The notes beneath the pieces were generated by a model. That model ran no database searches. It was not told where the DNA came from and saw nothing but the letters and a program-made list of their open reading frames with translations. Below, one piece after another: positions 49,101 to 62,738 of a DNA stretch of 64,000 nt. Where the stretch lies: contig JAZBQD010000015.1 of NCBI GenBank assembly GCA_036583965.1, forward strand, positions 66,556,330 to 66,620,329. The letters run 5' to 3'. Positions within the stretch are counted from its first letter, which is position 1, and every line of letters begins with the position of its first letter. Position numbers and translations under genes: made by a program. This DNA comes from Prunella strophiata (taxonomy: Eukaryota; Chordata; Aves; Passeriformes; Prunellidae).

Positions 49101-52100
49101 ATCAAATGAGAGAACTCTAATATTGAGGTTTGCTGACATTGTAGCTGAGCACACAGAATAACATGTTCCACTCTTGACTGAAAAGATGTAGGCTCAAAAT
49201 CTGGGTAAAATGGCGCCATTGAAATGTGACTCTTTGGGCTTTCTGGATTCTATAAGCTGAAAAGACAGCTGAAGTGCAAAGTTAAAGATAAGTCTCATTT
49301 GTGCTCCTTTTTTTTTTTTTTTGGCAAACATGAGGCTGGTGCTGGGCTGCAGTCAGATTTCACAGTGAGATACCCAAGGAATGTCCACCCCATTAAGTGT
49401 AGTAGTGCACAAAGCCACATCACCTGGGTACAGCTCTGTAGTCATGTTGATCTAGCACCAAAGCCAAGATAATCACTCTTAGGATATAATTAGGCTGAAG
49501 CGCAGAGGTAGAGGTAGGACTAGAGCTATACTGCTCCTGGCTCAGCAGGGACTGTGATTTTTCTCTCCCTTTGCTCTGTCTTCACTGCAATCAATAAACT
49601 TTCTCCCCTTTGGTTTTTTGTTACTGGCTTTTTGGTTTTTTTTTCCCTTTAAGTGAAACTTTGGTGAGTTGGCTGGTCACATTTCTTAAGGAGAGCTTTA
49701 GATTTATGCCTTTAGGTGGAGCTCCATACTCATCTTCTGCTGAGGTAGGCTCGCTGGTGTGAAACAAGCAAACCAAAAAGGCAAACCTTAAAGACAACGT
49801 CTAAGTACAATATCCAATTTGTAAAATTTTACAGAAGAACATGCTTAAAATTTTATAACAGAATGTTTCCAGTTTTCAAAATAATGAGAACTGATAGCAG
49901 TTTTATGGTTGCAAAAGCCATGTTGTTTGTTTCCTTTACTTGCTCAATCATCTCAGTGGAAGCAATTTCTTCCTGTTTAGGTACCTTATTTAGCCTTATA
50001 AAATTTTAAATCTTAGTCAGGAAAAGGTAGTAAAAGCTCCTTTATTTTTCCTTCTTTTTAATGGCTTCTCTAATATGAATGTTTAAACCCGAGGCTATGA
50101 CTTGCTTCCTGATAAAGGGACATGTCAGCAGTCTGGTTTTGTCCATGGTTTTCTTCTCTGAAGCATAAAGATGTAGCAGATATCAAACCCTGCATCATTC
50201 CTTTGCATAATAGTCCCCTATTTAGCAGAAAGTAATTTCAGACTCCCCTCTGTGACTCTGTGTGTGTGAACACCCCCAGGTTAAAGGGGGGATTTGAATT
50301 CTGTCATGAGAAGAACCAGTGCAACCATGCTATAGAATGACTACTCTTACTAATTCTTGTAATTAGCTTCTTTCTTTCTGTGGGGACTAGGAGAGAGAAC
50401 TGAATTTGGGTTATGATGTGGTAGTTTTCAGTTGATTTTTCACTTATGTGAGTTTCAGATCTTCACTGAATGACCTTGTTTGTTTGTTTGTTTTCTTACT
50501 GTTTAATCAGAGGAAATAAAAAAGAAATCTTTGTCCCTAATGGGTGTTATTGTAAGAACTGTGTTTTTACCTTGTTGGCTTTTCAGTGACATTTTTTTTC
50601 CATTCAAATATCAAGATACAAATGCTGCAGTTAAAAGAAATCTCTTCTCCACAGTGACTTTTTCCATTCTTCTCCAGATGAGTAATAGTGATTAGCTTCT
50701 AATGTGCTTGGAAGAATAGATGTGAGTAAATCACTGGTATTTGAAAGACAAAGTAACCAAACCCACCATGTATGGACTCCTATACCTGTGTTTCTACTGT
50801 TCAGGGAGATGCATTATTGGCTCATTTAATGTACTGTCAGTCCACTTACAAGTTATACCATAAAACAGAACAATTCCTTATGAGACAAATGATATTTTAA
50901 GAAAAGGACAGCAGATGTGTTTAAGGTGCTAAGTTTTCATTTTGCAGTGTCTTTTATAAAGTACATTCATATTGTCCATTGACTGCATTATTCTGTCAAA
51001 AAAGTTTATTCTTCTCAGAATCTCTTTTGTTTAATTCCTTACAGAAATACCCTTGCAGTATATGGGACTACATTTGTGTGTTGGGTTGAAGGATTACCTG
51101 TGTGCCTGTCATAAAGATTGTTGGAAGAAAAGGAAAGATGAGTAAGATTTCAGATGATTCACAAATATCCCGTCTACTCTCTCTAGCACTACAGTTTTAC
51201 TGACAGTGGTTTATTCCAGTTTTTGAACACCTGAAATAGAACCTATAACCTTGTTTACAAATAACTCTTGCTATTTAAATATTTAAGAGCACTAAGATAA
51301 GATTTCCTGAATTTTAATGACATAAATGACAGTAAAGTGAACAAACATTATATCATTAGACTTAAGAATAAAAAACCCCACATTCTTCTGAAAATAGTGG
51401 CTAGCCTAATTTTGAGGAAAGGAGAAAAAAATATGAGATAGTAAGGGTAGGTGGGAACAACTTTTGCTGACTAAAAAGTGACAGCTTGATAACATATCTG
51501 AAATGCAATGTGATATTTGTTTTCACAGGAAAGAGGACTTGTTACTGACATGGTTTTGACATGAAAGATTTATTTTTTTTTTTTTGTAACTTGATACGTA
51601 TATTAAATGAACAGAATATTTCATGTTGAACTGCCAAGGCAAAAATCTTTCTATGATGTTTGTCTGACCAGGGCTGTAATGTTAGGGAAGGTTTTGGCTT
51701 AAACAATTCTGGTACTGGTTTATAGACTAGGAGTAAGACTTGACATTTCAGCTCTGGCTTATTTTCTTTACCCTTACTTTTTAATCTTGTTTCTGTCTTT
51801 ACAGAGTTCTCTTTACCAAGCTTCACTTCAGAAGTAAAAAAAAAAAAAAAAAAATGCTGCATGTATTTCTAGAAGATACAAAATATTCCTTTTTGCCATC
51901 TCTGGACCATGGGCTAGCTGATTCTACCTTCACTTTCCTCTAGTCTAAAGGTCAGGCTGCAAAGACTTGTGATTGATGTCATAAACATCTGTCTCCCCCA
52001 CCAAATTCTTAATTTTGTCCTGTATCTTACATTAAAGTTATGGATATAAGGAATTTATGAGTTGCTTTAAAATCCTAGAGACTGATCAGGTCTGTTCCTG

Positions 52101-55100
52101 TTCATTTGTAGCTCTTCAAAAGGGCTGGGACAGCCAAATAGATCATGCCAGTGTGTTTCATGCTGATAGTGCCTGGAAGCAAGTGAATGCTCTGGGTGCA
52201 AAGCTATGTCAAATCTGTCTTATGGGACTGATGCTTGGCTATGAGAATGCCAATTTTGCTCTTCCCCTGCAAAATGGATGTTTCTGAGGCACCTTGGGGA
52301 ATGGATGTATTGATATATGGATGACTTGTGGGAAAAGAACAGGAGCTATAGAACTGACACAAAATCAAATGAAAAAAGGAAAAAAAGGAGTGGAGAGATC
52401 CTGGAAACTGAGTATTAAAATTGGTGGAAAAAATGAGTGGAGATGCATTAAGAGCAGATTGGACCTTTTCTTGCTCACAAATACATGTTCCTTTAATTTT
52501 AGAGTATGTGCCGGATTGTAGGAATTTTCATTCTGAATGTTTGTCTCTAAAAATAGTTATATATCCCAGAGTTATACAGTAGAACAATTTTCTTTTTCAA
52601 TCCCTTTTTTTTTTGACCTAATTCAGCTGCTGGTGGCAGTCTGCAGACTTACTGTAAGAGTAAGCCTAAAGTGTGTGATTTTGGTGATACAGTATTGATC
52701 ATGTTGTAGAAACAGAAATTGAAGGACTTTTCCCTTTCTGTCTCTAAATATTGAGTATAGTATTTCATCAGTACAGTTTCATGAGAAGGCCAGATTCTGT
52801 TCTAGAGTTGACAAGCTTTGAATTAAACCCTTAACTGGGATTACTGTTTGTGTCCATTTGCATTGTGGCATAATTCCATTTATACATTCTTAATGTGTTT
52901 GGCCCAGTGTTATATGGAATAAAAATAAAAATAACAGCAAAACAGTTGAGGATCTAGTCCAAAGTCCATAGAAGTCACCCAAAAGAGTCCCATTCAGCAC
53001 AGCTATGCCACTGCATTATGCACCACCAAAAAAAAAAAAAAAAAAAAAAATTGCTAAAATAATTTCCCTTCATAAGTCCTTATTCTATGATACAGTGTTT
53101 TGATTATGACAATGGCTTTTTCTTTAAGAAACTTTATGAAGTAAACTTTAAAATTCTACAGGTTATTTGCTCTACATCTTTAAAGTTTATAAAATCATTA
53201 CTAGCATCCTGTTGTGGGGTCTAAACCCTGTGAAATTCTGTGAAATATTTCCATTTGTTGTGTGCTTAATACAAGATCAGAGTAATTTTTGCTGATATCT
53301 TCCAGTTAAAATTTGTAGCCACAGATCATTGTTTTCTAATGACAAAAATAATTAGCTGTGAGACATATTAATGACTGTGTTACCAGGTAATGATGTCTTC
53401 ATTAATGCATGGCTCAAATCTTTGAAATAACTTTGTCAGTAGCTGCCTGTGGAAGGAATGCTTAGAGAGGAGGGAATGCTTTGATGTACCTACTGTCCAA
53501 ATTCATTAACTGCATAAAACTCAATCCTGTCTTCTGGATCGTGAGGCTATACCTCAGGTCTTTAAAGGCCAGACTTGAATTCCCTTGAATTTATACGGGA
53601 AACTCTCTGTGATATCTGTTTTGGTTTTGTATGTGCATGCATTTGTTGAATTCAAATGCCATATAGCTGATCAGTGAGAGTTCATTCTAGTATCTAAGGA
53701 TTATGAAGACCAATGTGCTAATAGAAATCTTTATTTGGATTTTGAATTTAATTGTCTATCACTGCCTTTTTTCTACTGTGGACTGAACTGAACTGTTATA
53801 TCCTGGACCCTAGAGACAAGGAGAAAGACTGAAATTTCTTTATGGATTCCAATTGGTTTGGAACAGTTTATTTTTTTCTTTTAATAAAATATTCTTTTCC
53901 AGGATTATCATGGAGATTGGTATGAGAACTTGGAGGGATTCAGTAAGATGAGTAATTCTATCAATATAGCAGTAGCTTTGAGCAAGTTGATATTGTTTAG
54001 AACCTTTACAAATACATTATGTTTTGTAGTTGATAGAGGGAAACAAAACAGGGAAATCCTTCTGTATTTAATTTTTCTGTTCTTTATTTAATAACTTTGA
54101 TTTGGGATGCTTATATGCTTATGTTCCTTTTCATATTTAACTTCCGGCTCTTGGACATTCTCCTGCAAACTCTAATTGTGTTTTAATTACTAAAATAAGA
54201 GTGAGAATTTTGTTCTGCCTTTATAGCAGATATTTACAAATATCTGGAGTTACATGACAGAATTTCTATGACTTTTCTCTAGATGTGAGCACATAAACAG
54301 AATAGGCTTCCATTCTAAATACCTTTTTGATTTCAATGTGAAAAACATGTGTTGGCTCCTGATAGGTTTCTACTTTTTCAGAATTTCATTGGCGGTGTAA
54401 AATTCTAAAGAAATTATTTGATGTGAAAACATTTTCTCTTTTGACTTCATGATTTTTTTTCTTCATTACATAAAGCCTCCCTGCTTTATGTAAGAATATA
54501 GTTTAGTATTGGATTGTTCTCTTCTTTTGCCCTCTGTGCCTAAATGCATTTCCTTCAATCTCTGAAGAAAACCCAACCTGAAAGCCTAACATCCAAGGCC
54601 AAAAAGTAGAAGCAGCATGATAGGTAACAGATGTAGGTGTGAAGATTTGTTGTATATTTTTTCCTAGTAGTACCATCTGTCTTGGCTAGTTTCCCCATAG
54701 TTATGTGGAAGACCAGTGATCTGTCATTGTTTTTGTTCATGGAAGTGAATACTACCACTTACTCCTGTGAATTCTAGACCATTGTTTTTCTTTTTATTGT
54801 CAAGTGGAGCGTAACTCACTTTAAGAACTACTCTGTTATATTTGATGTAGCTCTGTTGTTGCTATTACAAGATTGGAGTGTTCCAAGACTATTCACCTGT
54901 GGATACCTGTAAAAATATTTATGCGTTTGCAAAAAATTAGCACTAATGCTTGAAAATGTACTAGTCTCCTGTTTAGAAATGTTGATTTATGGGTGATTCT
55001 GAAAATGTAAAACAATGTTTTAGTAGAAGTGATTATTGATTTTGCCATCTGACTAGTAGAACACTCAGTTTTCTGAAAAGTGGGACCAGAGTCTATTGTT

Positions 55101-58100
55101 TCACTTTTGTACTGATATCATCATGACAATACATCTTTGAAGACAAAGAAAAAAGAGGACTCTTATATCTCAGCAATCCCATGTCTAATGATGCCAAAGA
55201 AATGGCATCCTATGTTTTCTTTCCTGTACCTTGTAAAGGCTGTATTTCCAGAGGTAGTTTTAGGGCTGCTTTTGTTCTTTATACTTCAGAGTTTCACTTG
55301 TAGTTGACCAAATAAACACAGGAAATGGATATTTTTTGATAGCTGAAATAATTCCCTGGGAACATAATGAAGGCTGACAGCTACACCAATGTTATATTGG
55401 ATTGGGAGATTTTTTTTTTCCCTTGATTTGTTAACTTCTTTTCCTCTAAAAACGAGCGATACCTAAGCCACTGTAGAGGTAGTGTGTCCCACTGAGGCAT
55501 TCCATTTTAAGTCAAATATTGAGTCACACTGGTGTGAGAGGCTGGGAAGACTGATGTCTCGAGACATTTTGGGGTGCATGTGTGTGGGGTCAGGGGCAGG
55601 TCCTGCAGTGAGGTGGTGCACTCCCCTGTACACCATAACCCCCTAAAGCCTGTATCCCTGCCAATCCCTGTCACACCAAGGCAATGCTCCACACCCACCT
55701 CTGGAGCCTCTAACCCAGCTCCTGAGTGGCCAAATGACCAGGATTCCCAAATGTGGGAAGGACTCAGGAAGGCCAGGGGGGTAGGTAAGGGCAAATATCT
55801 GGCAAGCATGTCCTGACTCTGCCTTCTCTTGGAATTTATATCTGAGCACTGCTGGAATCCAGGAATTGGTAACTGTAAGTGCATTTTTCTGCATATTTTC
55901 TGCCTTTCTCTCTTTCTCTTTCTTCTAATTCCCTTTTCAAGGAATTTTTGGATAACTTAAAATTGAATGGCCTTAGAGTTCACTAAGTTGGATGGGCCAA
56001 GTTAATGCTTTGAGAAGTGTTTTATGCTGATTAAGTGTTGTATTAAACCTTTTGCCAAAGTTCTTTGGTTTTCCAAAGTCGCCAGTAAAATTTTTTTGTT
56101 GTTGTTGTTGTTTTGACCTCTGCAGAATATCTTGTCAGTATTTCTCCTGTGTGTCTAGCTCAGAGTAAATGAACAACAGTAAGTCCTTCTAAAAACCTCA
56201 TTAAGTGTTTTTGGTTTTTTTTTTGGCAGTCCTTACAACTGGAATTTAGAGAGTCCAGTTTTACAATTGTCTTTGTGGCTGAGAAATAGTGTGAGGAAAG
56301 GAATAATTGAAAGTGGATTGTAGTGAAAGTGATTAAGATGGGTTATAAGTCATGTCTATTCATGTGCTGTGGAGGGGGTAAGAATAGGCACAAAGATGAG
56401 AGAGGGTGGAGAAGAGACCTAGTCTGAAAGAATAATTATACCAGGTCTGTGTTTCATTGAAGCACATCTCGCGCTTTCTGGGTTTCCTTAAAAAATATTA
56501 TTTTAAGGGGTGAAAGTAGCTTTTTTGTGGTTTGTTGACTCTCATAAAGTTTAAATTGTGTAGTCACTTGAAATAACCAAAGCTGGAGGCTGAGGTTTAA
56601 TATCAAGCAAAACTCACTAAAGAAGATTTTTATTTGCATGTAGCCTTCTGAGAATCATTTCATCAGTTTCATTATGTTCTAACTTATAAAAGAGATTTCT
56701 TTATGGTGTGTTGACTAATTCACAGTTGAGAGAGACTACTTAAAATACAGTTTCCAGGATCATTAGATCACTTATGGACTGTAGTTTCCTTCATTGTAAT
56801 CAGTGGGAAAAATCATGCTGCTCTACACAACATTATTAATCTCTTGGAACAGGATTTTATAACATAAAATAACTATGGTGTAAAACAACAGAGAAAATCT
56901 GCATTATATATTCAGCACATAAATTGTGCTCCTTTTCCTGGAAACAGATAATTATTAATGAAAAAAGAAGAGTGAATGAGGGAAAAAAGATTTTTTAAAA
57001 AAATAAGGACAATAACTCAGCGACTTAAATAGTGTAATGATGTTTAATGATCTGCCATCAATTTCTGATCTAAACATAGGTTGTTTTTTTATACCTTTGT
57101 TTTGCATGTATTGTGTTTGACTGGCAAAGAACATGTTATTTTAAAAGAACTGTTATTTTTGTCCTTTGAAAGCTTTTTTGCCTTTAGAGAGAAACAAAAC
57201 ACTCCATAAAACTCCGCTTGTCTTTTGTGTTGTGCTATATTTTTTTTTCTAAAATGTTCTTCCATGTGATAAAGATTAGCCAAATGTTCCATGAAAATGT
57301 ATTTTTCTTTTAGAAAGCTTGTCACTTGTTATTTTATTAATAATTTGTAAGGTCTTGGACAACACCTTGTTGTACTGTTGATCATGAACTTTGCAGTTCT
57401 CTGAAGACAACCAAGTTTATTTTGGTGAGGTGTTATTCACCAAAAGTAGGCAAATTCTTAGTGATATGCACATCTTTCTCATGCTTTGTCATTTTAATTT
57501 TTTTGTTTGTTTTAGGGCCAGGTGGAGCCTTGTATATAATTACACTCATAAGCATCTTGCTGAATAATGTTGACTTTTGCAAGAGCTAAATCTGCAGGTT
57601 TTCACTGAGTTACTCTTGCTTCTTTCTAAAATTATAAATCCTGCAGAGTTACAATTGAATACTACATATTTTGTGTATACAGTGTATTGGGGAAGTATTA
57701 TTCTTCATAAAAGCTTGTCAACAAATTTTGTAGAAATAAAAATGTTTGCACAGATGTTTTGGACGAGGAAGCAGAAAGGGATGGGAGTGTACAGAGCCTA
57801 AATTGCTACATGGAAAATGCTTTATTGTGGGAGAATAATCCATCATGCTGATAGAGATGAGGCAGCTCTGTATCCTCAGGGCCAAGCAAAGGCAAGGCTG
57901 AGAATGTGTTGCAGACACACAAACATAAGTAGACACTATGTACATGCATGCAATGCTCTTCACCTATACTTTAAAATGTATTCTCTGCCCTTAGACAGTG
58001 ACCACCCCTCTGACCAAAAGCTGCTCCAGAGAGCTGTCTCCTGTTAGTTCTTGGGTTTCACACCTGGATTATGGGGCTGATAGCTCTCCTGGGGCAGGAT

Positions 58101-61100
58101 GGACACCCTGGAGAGGATATCCATTGGGTTCCTGACTGTGCTTGTTCTTCTGTGCATATCTGGACTTGTGGAGATGGACAGCTGGTGGACCTGGGAGGGG
58201 CTAGGATGAGTTATTTATTGTTCAGATTGCTGCATGTACCATTGTCTCTCTGTGCTTCTGTGTACAGATGAGCTTTTTATTACATGACATAACCATAAGA
58301 GGCTCAGGAAACATATATTTGCCACAGATTATCAATACTTGTCTAGAACATACTTGACATAAGACTATTGATGACAATTAAGTTTGCAGTCCTCTGCCAA
58401 ATTATTTTCTGCTGTTACTATCGTGCTGATATGAGCCTGTCTATTGTTAAGCTAAAAGTTGGGCATTGGTGTTGGCAATTTGTTAACTAACAGTATAAAG
58501 AGAGTTGACCTTCAGCTCCTCTACTGGAAAGCTTACTTTTCCATAAGGGATGTAATCCACAGGCTTTTGACGTGAGTGGAAATACTCTTATGGACCTACT
58601 GCACAATTATTATGTGTATAAGCACCCTTGAAACTTGGTTTTTCAAACTGCCCCCTTGCTGGTGCTTGACTGATTGTTTTAAATAAGTATTACCAACAAT
58701 TTATTTATTTATTTATTTATGTTTAGACCTGGGATAGGCTTGAGTGTGCTAACTTTTAGGTCTTAATTCTATAAAGAATCTGGTGGCATTCTCAATTAAG
58801 GCTGTGTAGTAAGTGGACCTGTGGGTGAGGGTTGCTTAGTTTCTTTAGTCAGGTTGCATTTACTATCTCATGTCAAACTACTCAATTCACCCTAGGATGC
58901 TCTTTTCTTTTTCTTGGCCTATTTTCTATCTTTAGCTTGAAAGGTTCTCAGGAATTTAGACTGTTATGAGTTTGTGTAGCAAGACAAAGTTGCTGGTATC
59001 AACTGTGAAGGACTAGTTTAATATGAACAATAAAAATAATAACTAGACAATTACCTTGCTACAAATGCCTTTATCTTTGAATATGGTTTATGTACACTAT
59101 TACTGCATTTTTTTAGTCTTAGCATATTTGTTGCCCGTATTGTTATATGTGAATTTTTAATTTTTTTTTTTAATGCAAGGAAAGTGAGACAGAAAAGAGA
59201 GGCTCTGTAAATGCACCTGTCTCCCTGTGATTTTATCACCAGGCTGTACCTTTTAAACAAGCTCACAACAGTTGTATCATTTCAGTTTTCCTCCCCTTTA
59301 AGCCAGAGAGTGCTAGCAACAATTGTCCTGTTATGTTAGGTGTGCTTAATGATTTAAACATGAGCCAAAACTCTGTATATAAACGTTTTTGGTTGATATG
59401 AAAAACAAGAGAGATTATAAACATAAGTAGTTGTGTATCTTCTATGCATGCATAGCACATAATTTTTCTGCTGGTCAGTTTAGTGTTGGCTCCTCTACTT
59501 CTAATTTAAGGCATGTGAATGAAAAGAAAGTGACAAAAAATTTCCTTAGCTGTTTGGAGGCATCATGGCACTACATAGCTGATATGTTTCTCCCTGAGTG
59601 CCCAGCATAATTGTTATTCTGCTGCTAAAGTGGCCATAGCCATCCCTGGACCAGGCTAAATATTATTGTTCAGTTCCTGTGGCCGAGTCAGTGTCTCTGC
59701 CAGGTTCATCCATTCCTGTGAATACAGTGGACAAATGTCTTGTCTAAGTGAACCTCCAGGATAAGTTGATAATGTACAGAAAAAGGAAGTTTGTACTATT
59801 AATCTGACTTAATCTGACTTAACTGTCATAAAATCAACAGTAGAAACATGGCAATTTTAAGATGAGAAACTGTTGTAGCAGCAGGTAAATGCTTGCAGTT
59901 AATCCTTTAATGGACAATATGACAGGAAAACTATGTAAAGGCTTTGTCTGTGTAGTCTCTGTGCTAACCAAATTCCACATCTCATGTTTTATAGCTATAC
60001 CACATGTAACACTCCAGGGCTGTTGTTCATTAGAAATGTAGGGAGTCACTGGAGATTTATCTTTATTTCTAGCCTGACATTTAAATGTTGTTAGGTATCT
60101 TTTCAAGCCTTTTCTGGTTTCCAAATGCTCAAAACTGTTTATTTCAGTATGTATGTGCAACTATATGGTTACATTTGTTATGCTAACATTTTAGAAAATA
60201 GTATCTACTTTTCTTGTTTTTCTTTTTTTCTTTAATTGTGTTTTTTTTTCTTACTGCTTTATACTAAAAGAGATTATTAATGCTTCATTAATCAACTGTT
60301 CAAAGTGTGATTGCTCCTGAATAGCTCTCAAAAACTGGCTTTTTACCACTTACTTTCATTAGTGCTTAATTAACAGAGGAGATGAAAACTAAAATCTTCA
60401 GCCCACTCAAGAATGAGATGTTGCTTTTCAGAAGAGTTATTGAGAATAGGTCTGTGTTTTGCAAATGTGTTGTGAAAATCCTGTAAATTTAGACCAACAT
60501 TTTCTGTACAGACTAGAAATATCCCTGCTTTGTGCCAAGAGGAAAAGTGGTAATATTGGGCCATCACCTTAAACTGTAATGAATAACTTTGCTGGATGCA
60601 TAAGAAAGAGTAAATGCCTAAGAAAACATTTCTAGATTTGGAAGCAAGAATTACCCCATGAAAATATTCCCCCTGTTCCCAGACTTCTCAGTTAATATAG
60701 TACTGATCTACTCTGGTCTGCCTAATACAATGATAGAAAAGGACGAAAATACTTATGGAAACTTGGGTGTGAAACAGTTTCCCGAGCATCTTGCTTTGTT
60801 GGTGGTGTTTGTTGGCAGGTAGCTCAAGAGAGCCAGGTTTGCATGACAAAGAACAAACATCATATTATGGTTCCCCTTATTCATCTTCTCTTTTGTTAAG
60901 ACTCAGTGTTTGACACATCACCTGATTTTCTATAATAAAATTAAAGGAATTTAAGTCACAAACAAGTACATAAGATGCATGTCCTATGAAGGAATTGGCT
61001 GTCACACTCCTAATGATTTAAAATGATTAGTATTTGATTTCCTGCTTCAGGATTATTGATTATTTTAGAGCCTGATCCAAATTGGATCAGTACCACTGAC

Positions 61101-62009
61101 ATGTGCTTATCCAACTAAGTGACTGGACATCTTGGCCTTAGTTGCACCTAAAAGAAGAAATAGTCTCAATGTTCCATGACAACAAAAAATATTATGGATT
61201 GAAGTGACATTATGTAACAGCCTGATGTAATAAATAAGATTATAAGTACTGTATTTTAAAATATTGCCAGACATTAGAATATTGAATATGTTTTGGACTG
61301 ATTTTTATGTTCTTGTTTCAGACATTCAGGTTAAAATATTCACTCAGGTTTCAAATACTTGAACCTTTGTCTGTGGGGGCAAATTAAGGGGCATTCTTAA
61401 ATGTGACTCTTTACTGTATTTTATGAGAATGTGTTTTGAATTTTTCTACTCCTCTGCAGGTGCATATACAGATATGATACTTTCCCCTAAACTATACTGT
61501 TCTAAAGTTACTGTAGCAAGTTCTGTACCAGGATGCTGGTAGTCAAAGTTTTTTTGTCTTGTTCTATTTGCCATTATTTGATGCATTCTTGCTTTAGATA
61601 TGCATTTAAATGAGAATGTAAGTGAGAAACTCTAAGGTATCAGGCCATAATAAAATTTATAATAAACATACAATAGCCTGACTACAAATAACTCCTTTAC
61701 CTTTTAGAAGGCAGTTGAATATAAAGCTTTAACTTATCTAAAACTTCAGAACTGGTTAGGATCTCTGATCACTGAACCTGTACATGTTTATCTTCCTTGA
61801 AACCTGTGATGATTAGTTGTAAAAACAAATTTAAAGATTTAGCCTGAAATTTGGAAGAACTGATTCTTCAAGGGTAGCCTGACACATGCATTAGCTGCAT
61901 TCATGGGTATGTGTGGCCTGCCCTGGTGGTCTGTTCGGTGGGCATTTTTGATCTAAGAAACAAGAAATCCCCAGGCCAGGGTAATTATTGAGAGGTGATG
62001 ACAGATGAG
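46106..62009. other. Long AT-rich stretch nearly free of repeats
   Basis: In almost 16 kb I recognised no LTR, CR1 or SINE and no gene. Small features are T runs (49311-49321, 51571-51586), A19 at 51836-51854, A23 at 53028-53050, (GTTT)4 at about 50479, (TTG)5 at about 56097 and (TTTA)5 at about 58698. A GC-richer patch lies at 55540-55810, and another at about 58000-58200. The segment 49330-49620 ends in caatcaataaactttctccc, resembling an LTR end, but no family or edges could be given. Confidence 0.6.
53028..53050. repeat. 23-bp A homopolymer
   Basis: An uninterrupted A run after gcaccacc. The upstream sequence has no polyadenylation signal close by and no matching flanking repeat, so it is a simple repeat and not a recognisable retrocopy tail. 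Confidence 0.9.
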
Positions 62010-62738
62010 GGAAATGGGCTGACAGGAACTCCATGGGGTTCATCAAGGAGAAGTTTCTAGTCCTGCACTTGTGGAGGAGCAACCCTGGGCACCCAGTTTT
62101 GCAGAAAAGGCCCTGGGGGCCTTAGTGGACACTGGGTGGACATGAGCCAGCAATGTGTCCTTGCTGCAAAGGTGATATTCTGGACTGCCAGTGGCAAAGC
62201 ACTGGCAGCAGGTCAAGGAAGCTGATCCCTCCACTTTGTTCAGCACTGTTGAGTCCATACCTGGAGTGCTGGATTCAGTTTTGGATGCTTCAGTGCAAGA
62301 GGGACATGGACATATTAGAGGTACAGAAAAGGTCCACAAAGATAAGGAGATAGAGAATCTCACATATGAGGAAAGGTTAAGAGAATTGGGACTGTTTAGC
62401 TTGGAGAAGAGAAGGCTTAGGGAATCTTGTCAGCAGATACAAACCTGAAAGGAGGATACAAGGAAGACAGAGCCATGTTCTTTTCAGGGATATTCAGGAC
62501 CAGAGGTAATGGACACAAACTGAAACATGGAACATTCCACCCGAACCTCAGAAAATACATTTTCACTGTGAAGATGATTGAACACTGGCACGGGTTGCTT
62601 GGGGCTGTTGTGAAGTGTCTGTCCCTGGAGATATATTCCAAAGCCATTTGGAGGTGGTCTTGAGAAATTGCCTCTGTGGGACTGTGCTTGAGCAGGAGTA
62701 TGGAGCACATGACCCAGCTTCAACCCATCTGTGACTTA
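62010..62738 (+). mobile_element. CR1 LINE 3' part, about 730 bp
   Basis: The element begins in ORF2 (gggctgacaggaactccatg), passes through agccagcaatgtgtccttgc and acctggagtgctggattcag. The block agagggacatggacatatta follows, then tatgaggaaaggttaagaga and gcttggagaagagaaggctt. It closes with the 3' UTR (tgcttgagcaggagtatgga, cttcaacccatctgtgactt). A frame covering 62191-62448 still shows the family's EERLRELGLFSLEKRRLRE-like block near its end, but frameshifts on both sides break ORF2. The octamer tail is reduced to one degenerate unit. 5'-truncated, no duplication found. Confidence 0.92.

Noticed and set aside
49330..49620. LTR ending near caatcaataaactttctccc
   Set aside because: It resembles an R/U5 end but has no recognisable start, family text or target-site duplication.
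51836..51854. A19 tract as a retrocopy tail
   Set aside because: The upstream sequence shows no polyadenylation signal or transcript-like features, and no matching duplication was found.
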